Source: Firmicutes bacterium UBA6648 | Lineage (GTDB): Bacteria; Bacillota; Clostridia; Peptostreptococcales; Anaerovoracaceae | NCBI GenBank assembly: GCA_002455605.1 | Contig: DKLE01000245.1 | Span: 1-18,139, forward strand | Reading direction: 5' to 3' | DNA: 18,139 nt | Shown: piece by piece, positions 1-7,348 of the stretch | Position numbering within the stretch: position 1 is the stretch's first letter | How the letters are laid out: the number at the start of each line of letters is the position of its first letter | Translations under genes and position numbers: made by a program | The notes under the pieces: model-generated | Database searches by the model: none | The model's input: the letters and a program-made list of their open reading frames with translations, nothing else | What the model was told of the DNA's origin: nothing

Positions 1-45
1 GATTCCAAAAGGCTCTAAAAGAAGAAATTGGACTTATGAATAAAA
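1..45 (+). repeat. Diverged direct repeat, copy 1; possible IS3-type transposase start
   Basis: Positions 2-45 match 2049-2092 at 38 of 44 bases without gaps, in the same orientation. The reading IPKGSKRRNWTYE followed by a stop resembles the N-terminus of IS3-family OrfA proteins, but only about 13 residues can be read and the window edge cuts the copy. No inverted ends or full transposase are visible. The repeat is directly seen; its transposase origin is an inference. Confidence 0.4.
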
Positions 46-81
46 GGAGCGGATCTTTTTGCGGAAAAGTCGTTTTAATTG

Positions 82-906
82 TTATATAAAAAACATAGGT
101 TCTACCCTGCCAGCAAAATCTCGTTCCAGCATCAGTTTATGTGATATGAATTGCTCATCATCAAAATATTTTGCATGTTGCCTGCACCGTTTTACGCATG
201 CATGGCACTTAATACATATTCCAATTACGTCAGAAGGATCTTCTTTATTAATAGAACCCATCGGACATCGACGAATGCAGACACCGCAGCTATTGCACTT
301 TTCCATATCAGTCTTTGGCTTGGCTTTCAAAAATACCGTAGGATTTCCATCAAGCCCTTTTGGCGTATAATATACCTCTGGAGGATTGCAGCCTTTTACG
401 TCAATAGGCTGCAAGGGGGTCTTGAGTATACTGATCTTGTCAACTATTTTCTTTAAAAACTCTTCTATCTTCTCCAAATCGGCTTGATCCGGCCGTCCAA
501 CTGCCAAAACCTTTGAAAAAGCATGCTGAGCCACTAAACCAGCTCCTGCAATCGTATGGAATCCATTATCTTCTAAAATATTACGAAGTTCAATCAGGGC
601 CTCATCAAAGCTGCGGTTACCGAATATGGCAATCGGTACAGCGAGAGCACCATTCCCGATAAAATGATTTTGTATATACGGTAACAGTCTATTTGGTACT
701 CTTCCTGCATAAACAGGAGTTCCCCATATCACCAAATCTGTTTTATTAAAAGAATTTATTTCTTTCCTTGAAGCTGGAAGGGTATAGTCCAACTTTTCTA
801 CTGGCAGGTTTAGTTTCTCTCCCATGGCTTCTGCAAGAGAAACCACTATTTTTTCTGTGTTTCCAACGGGGCTAAAATATATTGCCCATACCTTATTGAT
901 TTCCAT
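82..906 (-). CDS. EFR1-type flavodoxin-ferredoxin fusion protein
   Basis: This 274-residue cytoplasmic electron-transfer protein has an N-terminal flavodoxin-like domain (about 1-160) with a phosphate-binding loop FSPVGNTEK at 11-19 and a WGTPVYAGR segment near 61-69. The C-terminal domain is a 2[4Fe-4S] ferredoxin with two CxxCxxCxxxC motifs, at Cys204/207/210/214 and Cys231/234/237/241. The order and length fit the EFR1 family of anaerobic Firmicutes, whose redox partners are mostly unknown. I chose the ATG at 906 because an AGGAG lies 6 bases upstream; a TTG at 912 would touch the ribosome site. The gene stands alone with respect to intact partners: a decayed membrane-protein fragment lies upstream and repeat DNA downstream. 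The domain call is firm; the physiological role is not known from sequence. Confidence 0.9.
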   Translation of the reverse strand: MEINKVWAIYFSPVGNTEKIVVSLAEAMGEKLNLPVEKLDYTLPASRKEINSFNKTDLVIWGTPVYAGRVPNRLLPYIQNHFIGNGALAVPIAIFGNRSFDEALIELRNILEDNGFHTIAGAGLVAQHAFSKVLAVGRPDQADLEKIEEFLKKIVDKISILKTPLQPIDVKGCNPPEVYYTPKGLDGNPTVFLKAKPKTDMEKCNSCGVCIRRCPMGSINKEDPSDVIGICIKCHACVKRCRQHAKYFDDEQFISHKLMLERDFAGRVEPMFFI

Positions 907-963
907 TTTCAACTCCTCTTCCTTTTTATGCCGAACTTTGAGGGAAATTTATTCTGATCAAAT

Positions 964-1133
964 CATATCAAAGAAACCTGGAACAGTAAAATATTTCTTA
1001 CTGACATAAACAGTAAATTCATTCGTTGCCATAGACCTTCTTTAGCTACTATTGTTCGCTGGAATTGTGGCTTATCTGCCATGATAAATAATACGAAGAA
1101 CAGCAGAGCAAGCACAAAGGAAATAGCAGATAT
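964..1133 (-). pseudogene. Remnant of a membrane protein C-terminus
   Basis: On the minus strand an open frame of about 56 codons has no start codon or ribosome site at its head and begins right at the methyltransferase stop, in a different frame. It reads a hydrophobic helix (ISFVLALLFFVLFIMA), then a KPQFQR segment, then a second moderately hydrophobic stretch rich in Leu/Met before a TGA at 964-966. This looks like the last two helices of an integral membrane protein whose front part was lost. I cannot assign the family with confidence; DUF998-like proteins end in a similar way. It may simply be AT-rich noncoding DNA that is open by chance. Confidence 0.35.
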
Positions 1134-1813
1134 TATTTTGCTCGGTTAGTTTTATGGATAATAAGAAACACGCTGGACTCATCCACCTCTTGCACCTGAT
1201 AGGGGTATCCCGACTCCTCACCGATTTTCTGAAAATCCTCGGGCAAATGGATAGTCGCCCTGAAGCCCTCCTTGCAAATAATCACGCCGTTTTGAGTTTG
1301 GGCATAGTCAATTTCCCCCAAAAGTCCTTTAGCGGCCTGCTCCTCAAACCATTTAAGGCGGAAATCCCAAAATTTAGTGCTGTAACTGCTGAAATAGGCT
1401 GTTCCTCCTGGGGCCAATGTTTCAAGGATTTTGTGAATGACGGTGGAATCAGCACCCATGGCAGACAACCCGTTTTGCAGACAAAAAATGATATCAAAGG
1501 GCTTAGTCAATTCCATCTTGTGAACATCCAACGCAACCATGCTTGCGTTAGGATAGTCTTTGAGATACTCCCTGCCCAACTCAACGCTTTCCTCCGAGAT
1601 ATCAATCCCGACTATAGAGCCGCAGTGAGGAGCCAATTCCCTAACAATCCGGCCGTATCCGGCTCCAAGTTCTAAAACGCTTTGTGTCTTTGATAGACTT
1701 TTCTTGACAAAGTCTATCTCCGCTTGTAAATACTGCTTGACGCGTGGGATTTGGGTTTCATACACCTGAAATAGCTTTTGAGAATTTAACTTTTCGCCAT
1801 AGTAATTGTTCAT
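1133..1813 (-). CDS. Class I SAM-dependent methyltransferase
   Basis: A 226-residue soluble protein with a Rossmann-fold methyltransferase core. Motif I is VLELGAGYG at 47-55, the SAM-binding glycine loop; an acidic residue ending the next strand, IVGID at 67-71, should bind the ribose. A later strand, PFDIIFCLQNGLSAM, matches the motif IV region. Length and motifs fit Methyltransf_11/25-type enzymes acting on small molecules, but nothing in the sequence identifies the substrate. The ATG at 1811-1813 is preceded by an AGGAGAGGA-type ribosome site (1822-1830) about 8 bases away. It reads in the same direction as the EFR1 gene, but 227 bases and a decayed fragment separate them, so co-transcription is possible and not shown. 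The fold call is strong and the function open. Confidence 0.88.
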   Translation of the reverse strand: MNNYYGEKLNSQKLFQVYETQIPRVKQYLQAEIDFVKKSLSKTQSVLELGAGYGRIVRELAPHCGSIVGIDISEESVELGREYLKDYPNASMVALDVHKMELTKPFDIIFCLQNGLSAMGADSTVIHKILETLAPGGTAYFSSYSTKFWDFRLKWFEEQAAKGLLGEIDYAQTQNGVIICKEGFRATIHLPEDFQKIGEESGYPYQVQEVDESSVFLIIHKTNRAK

Positions 1814-2048
1814 GTTTCTTATCCTCTCCTCGTTGTAAATTAGAATCGAATAAATATTCTTCTCTGAGTTAAGACTGAATTACTATTATAGATTTTTACT
1901 GATATTAACTATGAATATCGCCATTAATGCTAATTCTAACAAGTATTCTTCAATTTTACAATAGTTCTCCAAAACAGTTAGAGGAAAGGCAGATGCAACC
2001 CCTTGCTATGATATTTTATACCTATTTAAAGCAGATAATAGTATGGAA

Positions 2049-2092
2049 ATTCCAAAAGGATCTAAAAGAAAAAATTAGACTGATAAAGAAAA
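2049..2092 (+). repeat. Diverged direct repeat, copy 2; possible IS3-type transposase start
   Basis: This is the partner of the repeat at 2-45 (38 of 44 identical). Here the reading begins with an ATG at 2044, giving MEIPKGSKRKN and then a TAG, so the reading frame is broken after 11 codons. It fits an IS3 OrfA N-terminus reduced to a stub. The two copies lie about 2.05 kb apart and enclose the ferredoxin, membrane fragment and methyltransferase. Confidence 0.4.
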
Positions 2093-2212
2093 AACGAGTT
2101 TCCGCTTTTTATAGCGAAAACTCATAAAAGACTTGAATCTACTCGTGTTTTTGGGATAAACCTTTTTCATCTTTTCTTGTAAAGCAATAACACAAAAAAG
2201 ATTTTGTGGCAT
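2075..2212 (-). CDS. Possible 45-residue basic small protein
   Basis: A minus-strand ORF starts at an ATG (2210-2212) with a purine-rich GGGAGAGGGAG about 9 bases upstream, a good ribosome site for this window. It encodes 45 residues rich in Lys, Arg and Phe (MPQNLFCVIALQEKMKKVY...), without a signal peptide or recognisable domain. It runs across the 2049-2092 repeat and the 2096-2123 hairpin, which argues against strong coding constraint. I do not recognise it; chance is quite possible. Confidence 0.2.
   Translation of the reverse strand: MPQNLFCVIALQEKMKKVYPKNTSRFKSFMSFRYKKRKLVFSLSV
2096..2123. terminator. Imperfect hairpin, possible terminator
   Basis: GAGTTTCCGCT and AGCGAAAACTC form an 11-base stem with one mismatch around a 6-base loop. 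There is no long T-run on either side. It could end transcription or be a leftover of the adjacent repeat element. Confidence 0.3.
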
Positions 2213-2283
2213 AAAACACTTCTCCCTCTCCCAACATGCCCTTAAATGTCTGGATTATGCCCCACCATCTATTGCGAGTTTTA

Positions 2284-3675
2284 CTAATAAGAATTTAAAA
2301 AGTTCACGATGCCTTCCACATTATTCCGTGCCACTTTTTCTCTCCATTCATCACTTTTCAAAAGTTTGATTTCTTCAGCATTTGTAAAGAATCCATGCTC
2401 TATCAACACAGCCGGCATATATGTATTTTTAATAACATATAAATTCGCTGTTTTGATACCCCGGTTATGGATCCCTATCTCTGGAAAATTGGAGTTCGAA
2501 ATGGACGTCGCAAGCTGCTTACTCAGAAAGCTCCCCGGGTAATGATAAATCTCCCACCCATTTGCACTTGTCCATTCTTTGCCATTACCAAAAGCGTTTG
2601 CATGTATACTGACAAAAATATCGGCATCGGAATTGTTTGCACGTTCACATCTGTCCGCCAAACTGGGATCAGAATCATCATTTACTGTCAAAATCACTTC
2701 TATTCCCTTGGCTTGGAGCAAGTTCTTCATTTTATTTGCAACGGCACGGTTAAATTCGTATTCTCTCAGCGAACCGTCAGGACTTCGTTTTCCTGCTGTA
2801 GATTCTCCATGGCCCGGATCCAGCATTACTACCAGCTTTCCGTCATCCATGGGATTAAAGTAGGTGCTGATAGTGCTAAAGGAAATCCTTAAGGTTTTTC
2901 CATTCGCAGACAAGTTTACAGCAGGACTTGCTGCTTCCTTTAAATCACATACGATCCTGACCGTGTTTTCATTATAAGCGGCAGCCCTTACAGCCGTTAA
3001 TGGAGATTCCTTCCGATCGTAGGTCAAATCGGATACTTCCGAATCTACCAGAAATCCCTTCAAGTCCAGAACAAATCGATTAGGTGAGTTCAACATCATT
3101 GTCGAATATCCCTCCGGTGCTTTGATGGGTTCCGACATCTGAACAGTTACTATTGTATTTTCTTTTTTCGACATTCCCTCTTCCACAGAAACTTCTGTAA
3201 CGTATCCTGTAATCTCAGGACTTGTTTCAGGCTTTTCAGGGGATATAATTGTGACTGTCCTTGTGGAGTTAATCCATCCAACACGAAATCCCAGCTCCTC
3301 TGCTACAAATCTGACAGGGATCATGGTCCTGCCATTTTTAATTGTAGCTGGAACGTCCATTGTTTTCTTCTTACCGTTCACCGTTGCAACCGTATCATTG
3401 ATTTTAAGAATCACGGTAGTAGTGTCGTACTCTATGCCAACGGTATAATTACTCTGATCCCATTTTACTTTTCCGCCAAGAGCCTCAAAAACTGCTCTCG
3501 CCGGAACAAGAGTCCTGCCGTTCTGAATAAAAGGCATCACATCTGACAATACTTGCTCATTATTTATTACAAGCTTAACGTCATCGGGGGTTGCTGCATC
3601 AACTGTTTCTCCCGTGATTGTACAAAAAAACATTATGAATATAAATACAACTGCAAAATTTATTTTTTTTGTCAT
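2284..3675 (-). CDS. Secreted N-acetylmuramoyl-L-alanine amidase with stalk-type and AMIN domains
   Basis: A 463-residue cell-wall hydrolase that cleaves the bond between muramic acid and the peptide stem. Residues 1-28 form a signal peptide (hydrophobic FAVVFIFIMFFCTI, then an AxA-like VDAA end). Residues about 32-145 are a copper-amine-oxidase N-terminal-like domain with its two NGRT(L/M)(V/I)P(A/V)R repeats, common in clostridial envelope proteins. About 155-270 is an AMIN-type domain (RFVLDLKG), and 280-463 is Amidase_3. The zinc ligands and catalytic residues are visible: His289 in DPGHG, Glu305 in LREYEF, His358 in SIHAN and Glu426 in LIEHGF. The ATG has an AAGAAGGGA ribosome site (3681-3689). 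It appears monocistronic. The catalytic set is complete, so it should be active in growth, division or spore-related wall turnover; which one cannot be told. Confidence 0.95.
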   Translation of the reverse strand: MTKKINFAVVFIFIMFFCTITGETVDAATPDDVKLVINNEQVLSDVMPFIQNGRTLVPARAVFEALGGKVKWDQSNYTVGIEYDTTTVILKINDTVATVNGKKKTMDVPATIKNGRTMIPVRFVAEELGFRVGWINSTRTVTIISPEKPETSPEITGYVTEVSVEEGMSKKENTIVTVQMSEPIKAPEGYSTMMLNSPNRFVLDLKGFLVDSEVSDLTYDRKESPLTAVRAAAYNENTVRIVCDLKEAASPAVNLSANGKTLRISFSTISTYFNPMDDGKLVVMLDPGHGESTAGKRSPDGSLREYEFNRAVANKMKNLLQAKGIEVILTVNDDSDPSLADRCERANNSDADIFVSIHANAFGNGKEWTSANGWEIYHYPGSFLSKQLATSISNSNFPEIGIHNRGIKTANLYVIKNTYMPAVLIEHGFFTNAEEIKLLKSDEWREKVARNNVEGIVNFLNSY

Positions 3676-3943
3676 AAAAATCCCTTCTTTTCCAAAACAA
3701 GTTATAATTCTACTCTTGCAGATTATAACAGAGGTAACGACAAAAATCTATTTCTATAACCAAATGGTAATACGACTGAAATACAAATGTTATATAATTC
3801 CTCTCTATGCATTTCTGCTGACATCCTACAGATTCCCTTTAGAGAAATTTGCCAAAGGTAAGGAGCAAGCCTCTTCTCCCTGATGCACAACAGAAGATAT
3901 CCCTTCCTTTTTGTGGAAATCTATGTCTTTTCCTATATATTTA
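3676..3943. other. Divergent intergenic region upstream of amidase and marR
   Basis: This gap carries the amidase ribosome site and a TATAAT on the minus strand (3722-3727) that could be its -10 element, although no good -35 sits 16-18 bases from it. Open frames on the plus strand here (for example 3553-3883) lack ribosome sites and run over the amidase start, so I do not call them. The marR promoter begins at 3944. Confidence 0.5.
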
Positions 3944-3973
3944 TTGACAAAAGATGTGTATAGGTAATATGAT
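3944..3973 (+). promoter_or_regulatory. Promoter of the marR-flavodoxin operon
   Basis: TTGACA at 3944-3949 and TATGAT at 3968-3973 are separated by 18 bases. The alternative -10, TAATAT at 3965-3970, would give a 15-base spacer. The -10 region lies inside the palindrome at 3960-3979. Confidence 0.65.
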
Positions 3974-3995
3974 ACCTATATATGTAATATATTAC
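3960..3995. promoter_or_regulatory. Tandem palindromic operators, probably for the MarR protein
   Basis: Two perfect palindromes sit between the -10 element and the ribosome site: ATAGGTA-6-TACCTAT (3960-3979) and GTAATATATTAC (3984-3995). MarR dimers usually bind inverted repeats of this size in their own promoter and block polymerase. The placement fits autorepression; that this MarR binds them is an inference. Confidence 0.6.
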
Positions 3996-4015
3996 TTATT
4001 ATAAGGAGGATATTG

Positions 4016-4477
4016 ATGTACAATTTCGATATGATGGATAAAAGGCTGATAATATTTGGCTATCTCTTCCGCGTTGCTAATCGTCTTCAAAGCAAAATGG
4101 ATTCACAGATGAAAGACTTAACTGCCAAGCAATGGTTTGTAATTCTGGCACTGGGATTGTTTGAACAGCCACCGACACTAAAGCAACTTGCGGCCGCTTG
4201 CGATACTTCTCATCAAAACACCAAACAGCTTGTTATGAAGCTGGCTGAAAAAGGCTTTGTCATAATCCATAATGACGAGAAAGACGGCAGAGCCATGAGG
4301 ATAGCTGCAAGTGATCAATGCAAGCAATGGGACAAAGATAATGAGCAAATTGCAACGCAGTTTGTGGACAGCATGTTCTCTGGCATGAACATGGATGAAA
4401 TTGCCCATTTAAGCGGTTCATTAATGAGGATATTTGAGAATTTAGATAAAATAGACGGGAGGACAGTCAATGTCTAA
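4016..4477 (+). CDS. MarR-family transcriptional regulator (flavodoxin operon)
   Basis: A 153-residue winged-helix regulator of the MarR family, a DNA-binding dimer that usually represses its own operon until a ligand or oxidant releases it. The centre contains the helix-turn-helix (PPTLKQLAAACDTSHQNTKQLVMKLAEKGFV) followed by the wing with the DEKDGRA turn (family pattern D-x-R). I chose the ATG at 4016, 5 bases after GGAGGA; the in-frame TTG at 4013 is too close to it. Its stop codon overlaps the next gene's ATG by 8 bases, so the flavodoxin is translationally coupled and presumably the regulated function. No cysteine arrangement clearly points to redox sensing, so the inducer is unknown. 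Confidence 0.9.
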   Translation: MYNFDMMDKRLIIFGYLFRVANRLQSKMDSQMKDLTAKQWFVILALGLFEQPPTLKQLAAACDTSHQNTKQLVMKLAEKGFVIIHNDEKDGRAMRIAASDQCKQWDKDNEQIATQFVDSMFSGMNMDEIAHLSGSLMRIFENLDKIDGRTVNV

Positions 4478-4994
4478 AAGGATTTTAGTCGCATACGTAT
4501 CAAAGTACGGTTCAACTCGCAAATACGCTGAATGGATTGCTTCAGCATTGAATGCAGATTTATTTGCGGCCCATATGGTTGGGCCAGACATTTTAAATCA
4601 ATACGACGTAGTTATCTATGGTGGCGGTCTGTATGCAGGTGGTATTGCAGGCGTAAAACTGGTTACTCAAAATCCTTGTAAAAACCTTATTGTGTTTACC
4701 GTTGGATTAGCAGATCCCAACTCAACAGACTACAGTGCAATCATAAATAAAAACTTTACGCTTGAGCTTCTCTCAAAAACAAAATTCTTCCATTTGCGAG
4801 GAGGGATAGACTACAAAAAACTTAGTCCTCTCCATAAGTGCATGATGGCTATGATGAAAAGGACGATTCAAAGAAAGCCTGAGTTTGAACGAGAAGCAGA
4901 TGACAAAGAATTTCTTGATACTTATAATTCAAAAGTGAGTTTTGAGGATGAGCGAACCATAGTTCCGGTAATCGCCTATGTGAGTGATTTATAG
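4470..4994 (+). CDS. Flavodoxin-domain protein (HemG-like flavodoxin family)
   Basis: A 174-residue soluble protein with an N-terminal FMN-binding signature, AYVSKYGSTRKYAEWIA at 8-24, and a second flavodoxin strand-loop, DVVIYGGGLYAGG. The length and C-terminal half fit the Flavodoxin_5/HemG-like group, which includes protoporphyrinogen oxidase and several electron-transfer flavoproteins. No haem genes lie nearby, so I do not use a gene symbol. Coupling to marR by an 8-base overlap suggests a stress- or ligand-inducible redox protein. The residues 112-150 contain a basic, methionine-rich stretch (HKCMMAMMKR) that is typical of this subgroup as I recall it. Confidence 0.85.
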   Translation: MSKRILVAYVSKYGSTRKYAEWIASALNADLFAAHMVGPDILNQYDVVIYGGGLYAGGIAGVKLVTQNPCKNLIVFTVGLADPNSTDYSAIINKNFTLELLSKTKFFHLRGGIDYKKLSPLHKCMMAMMKRTIQRKPEFEREADDKEFLDTYNSKVSFEDERTIVPVIAYVSDL

Positions 4995-5049
4995 CTTATA
5001 AATATGCACTATCATTCCACTTTATAATTCAATAAAGGGACTCCAATTA

Positions 5050-5078
5050 TTGACAAGGACACAAAAAATCAATATAAT
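5050..5078 (+). promoter_or_regulatory. Consensus promoter of the second marR gene with shared box
   Basis: TTGACA at 5050-5055, a 17-base spacer and TATAAT at 5073-5078 form a perfect consensus promoter. The 18 bases from 5050, TTGACAAGGACACAAAAA, recur exactly at 5675-5692 in front of the exporter gene. The shared box therefore covers the -35 element and part of the spacer. Confidence 0.8.
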
Positions 5079-5111
5079 ATTCTTAAAAATCACTGATTGG
5101 GAGGTTAAGCC

Positions 5112-5600
5112 ATGAATAAAGAAGAACAGCTTATGACAGGATTTTGGGACATATTTAATAAGAAAATATGGCTCAATAGCATTAAGTTGAAAGCCAGCCT
5201 TAATGGTTATACCCCCTCTGAAATACATTGTATTGAATATATTGGGGAGAATACAGATTCTAACGTAACGGAACTTGCGGAATCCTTTTACATGACAAAA
5301 AGTGCCATAAGTAAATTGACTAAGAGGTTAATCAAAAAGGGGCTTATAGAAAGCTACCAAAAACCTAATAACAAAAAGGAAATTTATTTCAGACTGACTG
5401 AACAGGGAAAATTAATCAATGAAATTCACAAAGAGTTAGATAAAGAATTTCAGGAGAGGGATAAAGCTGTTTTTGAGCAAGTGACGGATGAGCAATATGA
5501 CATTATGATTCGTTTTGCTGAAAGATATAATAAACATTTGGATATGGAAATCGCAAAGCAAGGTTCAGATGCTGATTCGCTCGGGCCGGACAAAATGTAA
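5112..5600 (+). CDS. MarR-family regulator of the MFS exporter
   Basis: A 162-residue MarR-type winged-helix protein. The helix-turn-helix lies at about 50-85 (NVTELAESFYMTKSAISKLTKRLIKKGLI) and is followed by the wing NNKKEIYFRLTEQGK, a classic MarR C-terminal wing. The ATG follows GGGAGG by about 8 bases. A terminator hairpin separates it from the MFS gene, yet both promoters carry the same 18-base box. The likely arrangement is therefore one regulator controlling two separate transcripts, its own and the exporter's. It is only distantly similar to the MarR encoded at 4016. Confidence 0.9.
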   Translation: MNKEEQLMTGFWDIFNKKIWLNSIKLKASLNGYTPSEIHCIEYIGENTDSNVTELAESFYMTKSAISKLTKRLIKKGLIESYQKPNNKKEIYFRLTEQGKLINEIHKELDKEFQERDKAVFEQVTDEQYDIMIRFAERYNKHLDMEIAKQGSDADSLGPDKM

Positions 5601-5629
5601 TTTTGTCATGGTTGCTAATTTTTTGAATT

Positions 5630-5659
5630 AAGAGCAGTCCGGAAACGGGCTGCTCTTTT
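5630..5659 (+). terminator. Rho-independent terminator after marR
   Basis: AGAGCAGTCC pairs with GGGCTGCTCT (one G-T pair) around a GGAAAC loop, followed by a short T-run. It ends the marR transcript before the exporter promoter. Confidence 0.8.
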
Positions 5660-5674
5660 GCTATCTGCATTTAG

Positions 5675-5703
5675 TTGACAAGGACACAAAAACGCGATAA
5701 AGT
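5675..5703 (+). promoter_or_regulatory. Promoter of the MFS exporter with shared 18-base box
   Basis: TTGACA at 5675-5680 is followed after 17 bases by TAAAGT at 5698-5703, a weaker -10 than the marR promoter has. The segment 5675-5692 is identical to 5050-5067. Beyond the box the two promoters differ, which points to a conserved operator and not a recent duplication of the whole region. Confidence 0.65.
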
Positions 5704-5747
5704 ATTATTGCGTCCCAGGACATAATAATACTAAAGGAGCAACTATA

Positions 5748-7011
5748 ATGCAAAGGAAAACAATTTACTCAAAGGATTTTATACTTGTCGCAATAGGCCA
5801 AATTATTTCTATATTTGGCAATCAAATTTTAAGGTATGCGTTACCGCTTTACCTATTAATTCAAACGGGTTCGGCTGCCCTATTCGGAACAATTTCAGCC
5901 GCGGCCTTTATTCCTATGTTGGTGCTATATCCAGTAGGAGGAATCATCGCCGACCGACTTAACAAGAGAAATATCATGGTGATATTGGATTTCAGCACAT
6001 CAGCGTTAATTTTACTGTTCAGTCTTTTGGCTGGGAAAACAGACATTGTATCGCTCATAGGAATTACGTTGATTATTCTATACGGCATACAGGGTGTGTA
6101 TCAACCAGCAGTAAAGGCTAGTGTGCCAGTTTTGGTAGATACAGAACACATCATGCAAGCTAATTCCGTTGTTGATGGCAAGTATGGCCGGTCCGGTAAT
6201 TGGTGGAATCCTGTTCTCCGTTTTTGGATTGACGCCTATCTTATACATTAGTATTATCTGCTTTTTTGCGTCGGCGGTAATGGAAATCTTTATCTATATT
6301 CCATTTGAAAAAACACAAGCAAAAGGAAATATATTTTCCACCGGCTTTAGCGACCTTAATGATAGTTTCAGTTTCATATTTAAGAAACAACCCGTCCTTT
6401 GGAAAATGTCGTTAGTCTATGCCGCCATTAATCTCTTTTTGACATCTTTGGTTTTAATAAGTGCGCCTGTTCTTATCACACAGCATTTAGGCTTTTCCGC
6501 AGACGCCGCTAATCGATTGTATGGATATGCTCAAGGTATAATTGCCGCTGGTTCAATATTGGGCGGCCTACTCGCAGGCATCTTATCTAAGAAGTTGAAC
6601 GCAAAGGTAAGTCCATTTCTCTTAATAGGGTGCGCTTTTTCTATCCTTTTGGGTGGAATTGCACTTCAAATATTTAGTAGTCCAATAGCAATCTATATTA
6701 CGATGATTGGTGGTTTTGGTTTGCTAATGGTGTTATCAACGCTGTTTCAAATCCAACTTATGTCATATTTCCAGATAGTAACGCCAAGACACCTAATCGG
6801 AAAAATAATTTCGTGTGTTGTTTGCGTCTGTATGTGTACGAATCCTGTCGGCCAGTTTATTTACGGAATCGCCTTTGAACACATTGGAAACAACGTATAC
6901 CTACCCTTTTATATAGCCGCATTGGTAGTGATTGGAATTAGCATTTTGACACGCCGAATTTTCTATAAGGTTGATGGTTTAGTAAAAAATCAGGTAAACG
7001 GTATTGATTGA
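5748..7011 (+). pseudogene. MFS drug exporter, interrupted by a frameshift
   Basis: Two overlapping frames together encode one Major Facilitator protein of about 420 residues, the usual size. The first (5748 to about 6176) gives the N-terminal half, with membrane helices and the MFS loop GGIIADRLNKRN between helices 2 and 3. The second (from about 6175 to 7011) resumes at MASMAGPVIGG and supplies the remaining helices. The change from frame 5748 to the next one falls at 6171-6180 and fits loss of two bases or gain of one. Read straight, the first frame ends at 6251 after an unrelated tail. Sequence resembles macrolide-efflux-type (MFS_3) carriers, and a MarR gene with a shared operator lies upstream. 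It is either a recent pseudogene or a sequencing error; the rest of the sequence is undamaged. Confidence 0.85.
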
Positions 7012-7103
7012 GAAAACATGGATACTTCCGGCTATCGTTCACCTTTTCTTATGGATATGATTGCACACCTCTATACATGATAAAAATAAGTCATAATAAT
7101 TAT

Positions 7104-7132
7104 TTGTATATTTCCGTCAAAAGAAATATAAT
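7104..7132 (+). promoter_or_regulatory. Promoter of module 1
   Basis: TTGTAT at 7104-7109, a 17-base spacer and TATAAT at 7127-7132, 22 bases before the helix-turn-helix gene. A GGAGGTG ribosome site follows at 7141-7147. Confidence 0.6.
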
Positions 7133-7153
7133 AAAGCTATGGAGGTGTGATGT

Positions 7154-7348
7154 ATGGATTATATAACAACAAAAGAATCAGCGAAAAATTGGGGAATCAC
7201 AGACAGAATGGTAGTGTACCATTGCTCTGCCGGACGGATTAAAGGGGCAAAAAAAATGGGAAATACATGGCTTGTTCCAGTTGATGCTAAAAAACCGTCT
7301 GACGGACGATACAGAGGTAATAAAACAAAGAACGGTGAAAACAAATGA
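7154..7348 (+). CDS. Small helix-turn-helix protein heading module 1
   Basis: A 64-residue basic protein with an excisionase/MerR-like winged-helix pattern: a first helix (TTKESAKNWG), a recognition helix (TDRMVVYHCSAGRI) and a wing ending in GNTWLVPVDAKKP. Such proteins are frequent in clostridial mobile elements as DNA-binding accessory factors. The ATG is preceded by GGAGGTG. Its last four bases (ATGA) overlap the response regulator's start, so the two are translationally coupled. A broken relative stands in the same place in module 2 (12414-12566). The role is unknown; it may regulate the operon or be a leftover recombination factor. It lacks any dimerisation or sensor domain. Confidence 0.75.
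   Translation: MDYITTKESAKNWGITDRMVVYHCSAGRIKGAKKMGNTWLVPVDAKKPSDGRYRGNKTKNGENK

Larger units (their letters stand above)
1814..2283. other. Intergenic stretch between methyltransferase and amidase
   Basis: These 470 AT-rich bases hold the methyltransferase ribosome site (1822-1830), the second transposase-like repeat, the hairpin at 2096-2123 and the doubtful 45-residue ORF. An open frame on the plus strand (1927-2127, 66 codons) has no ribosome site and no protein-like pattern, so I do not call it. I see nothing else supportable. Confidence 0.6.

Noticed and set aside
1154..1675. Plus-strand open frame of 173 codons
   Set aside because: It is the antisense shadow of the methyltransferase, which has clear SAM-binding motifs and a good ribosome site.
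2467..2892. Plus-strand open frame of 141 codons
   Set aside because: It is antisense to the catalytic domain of the amidase and shows no protein-family pattern.
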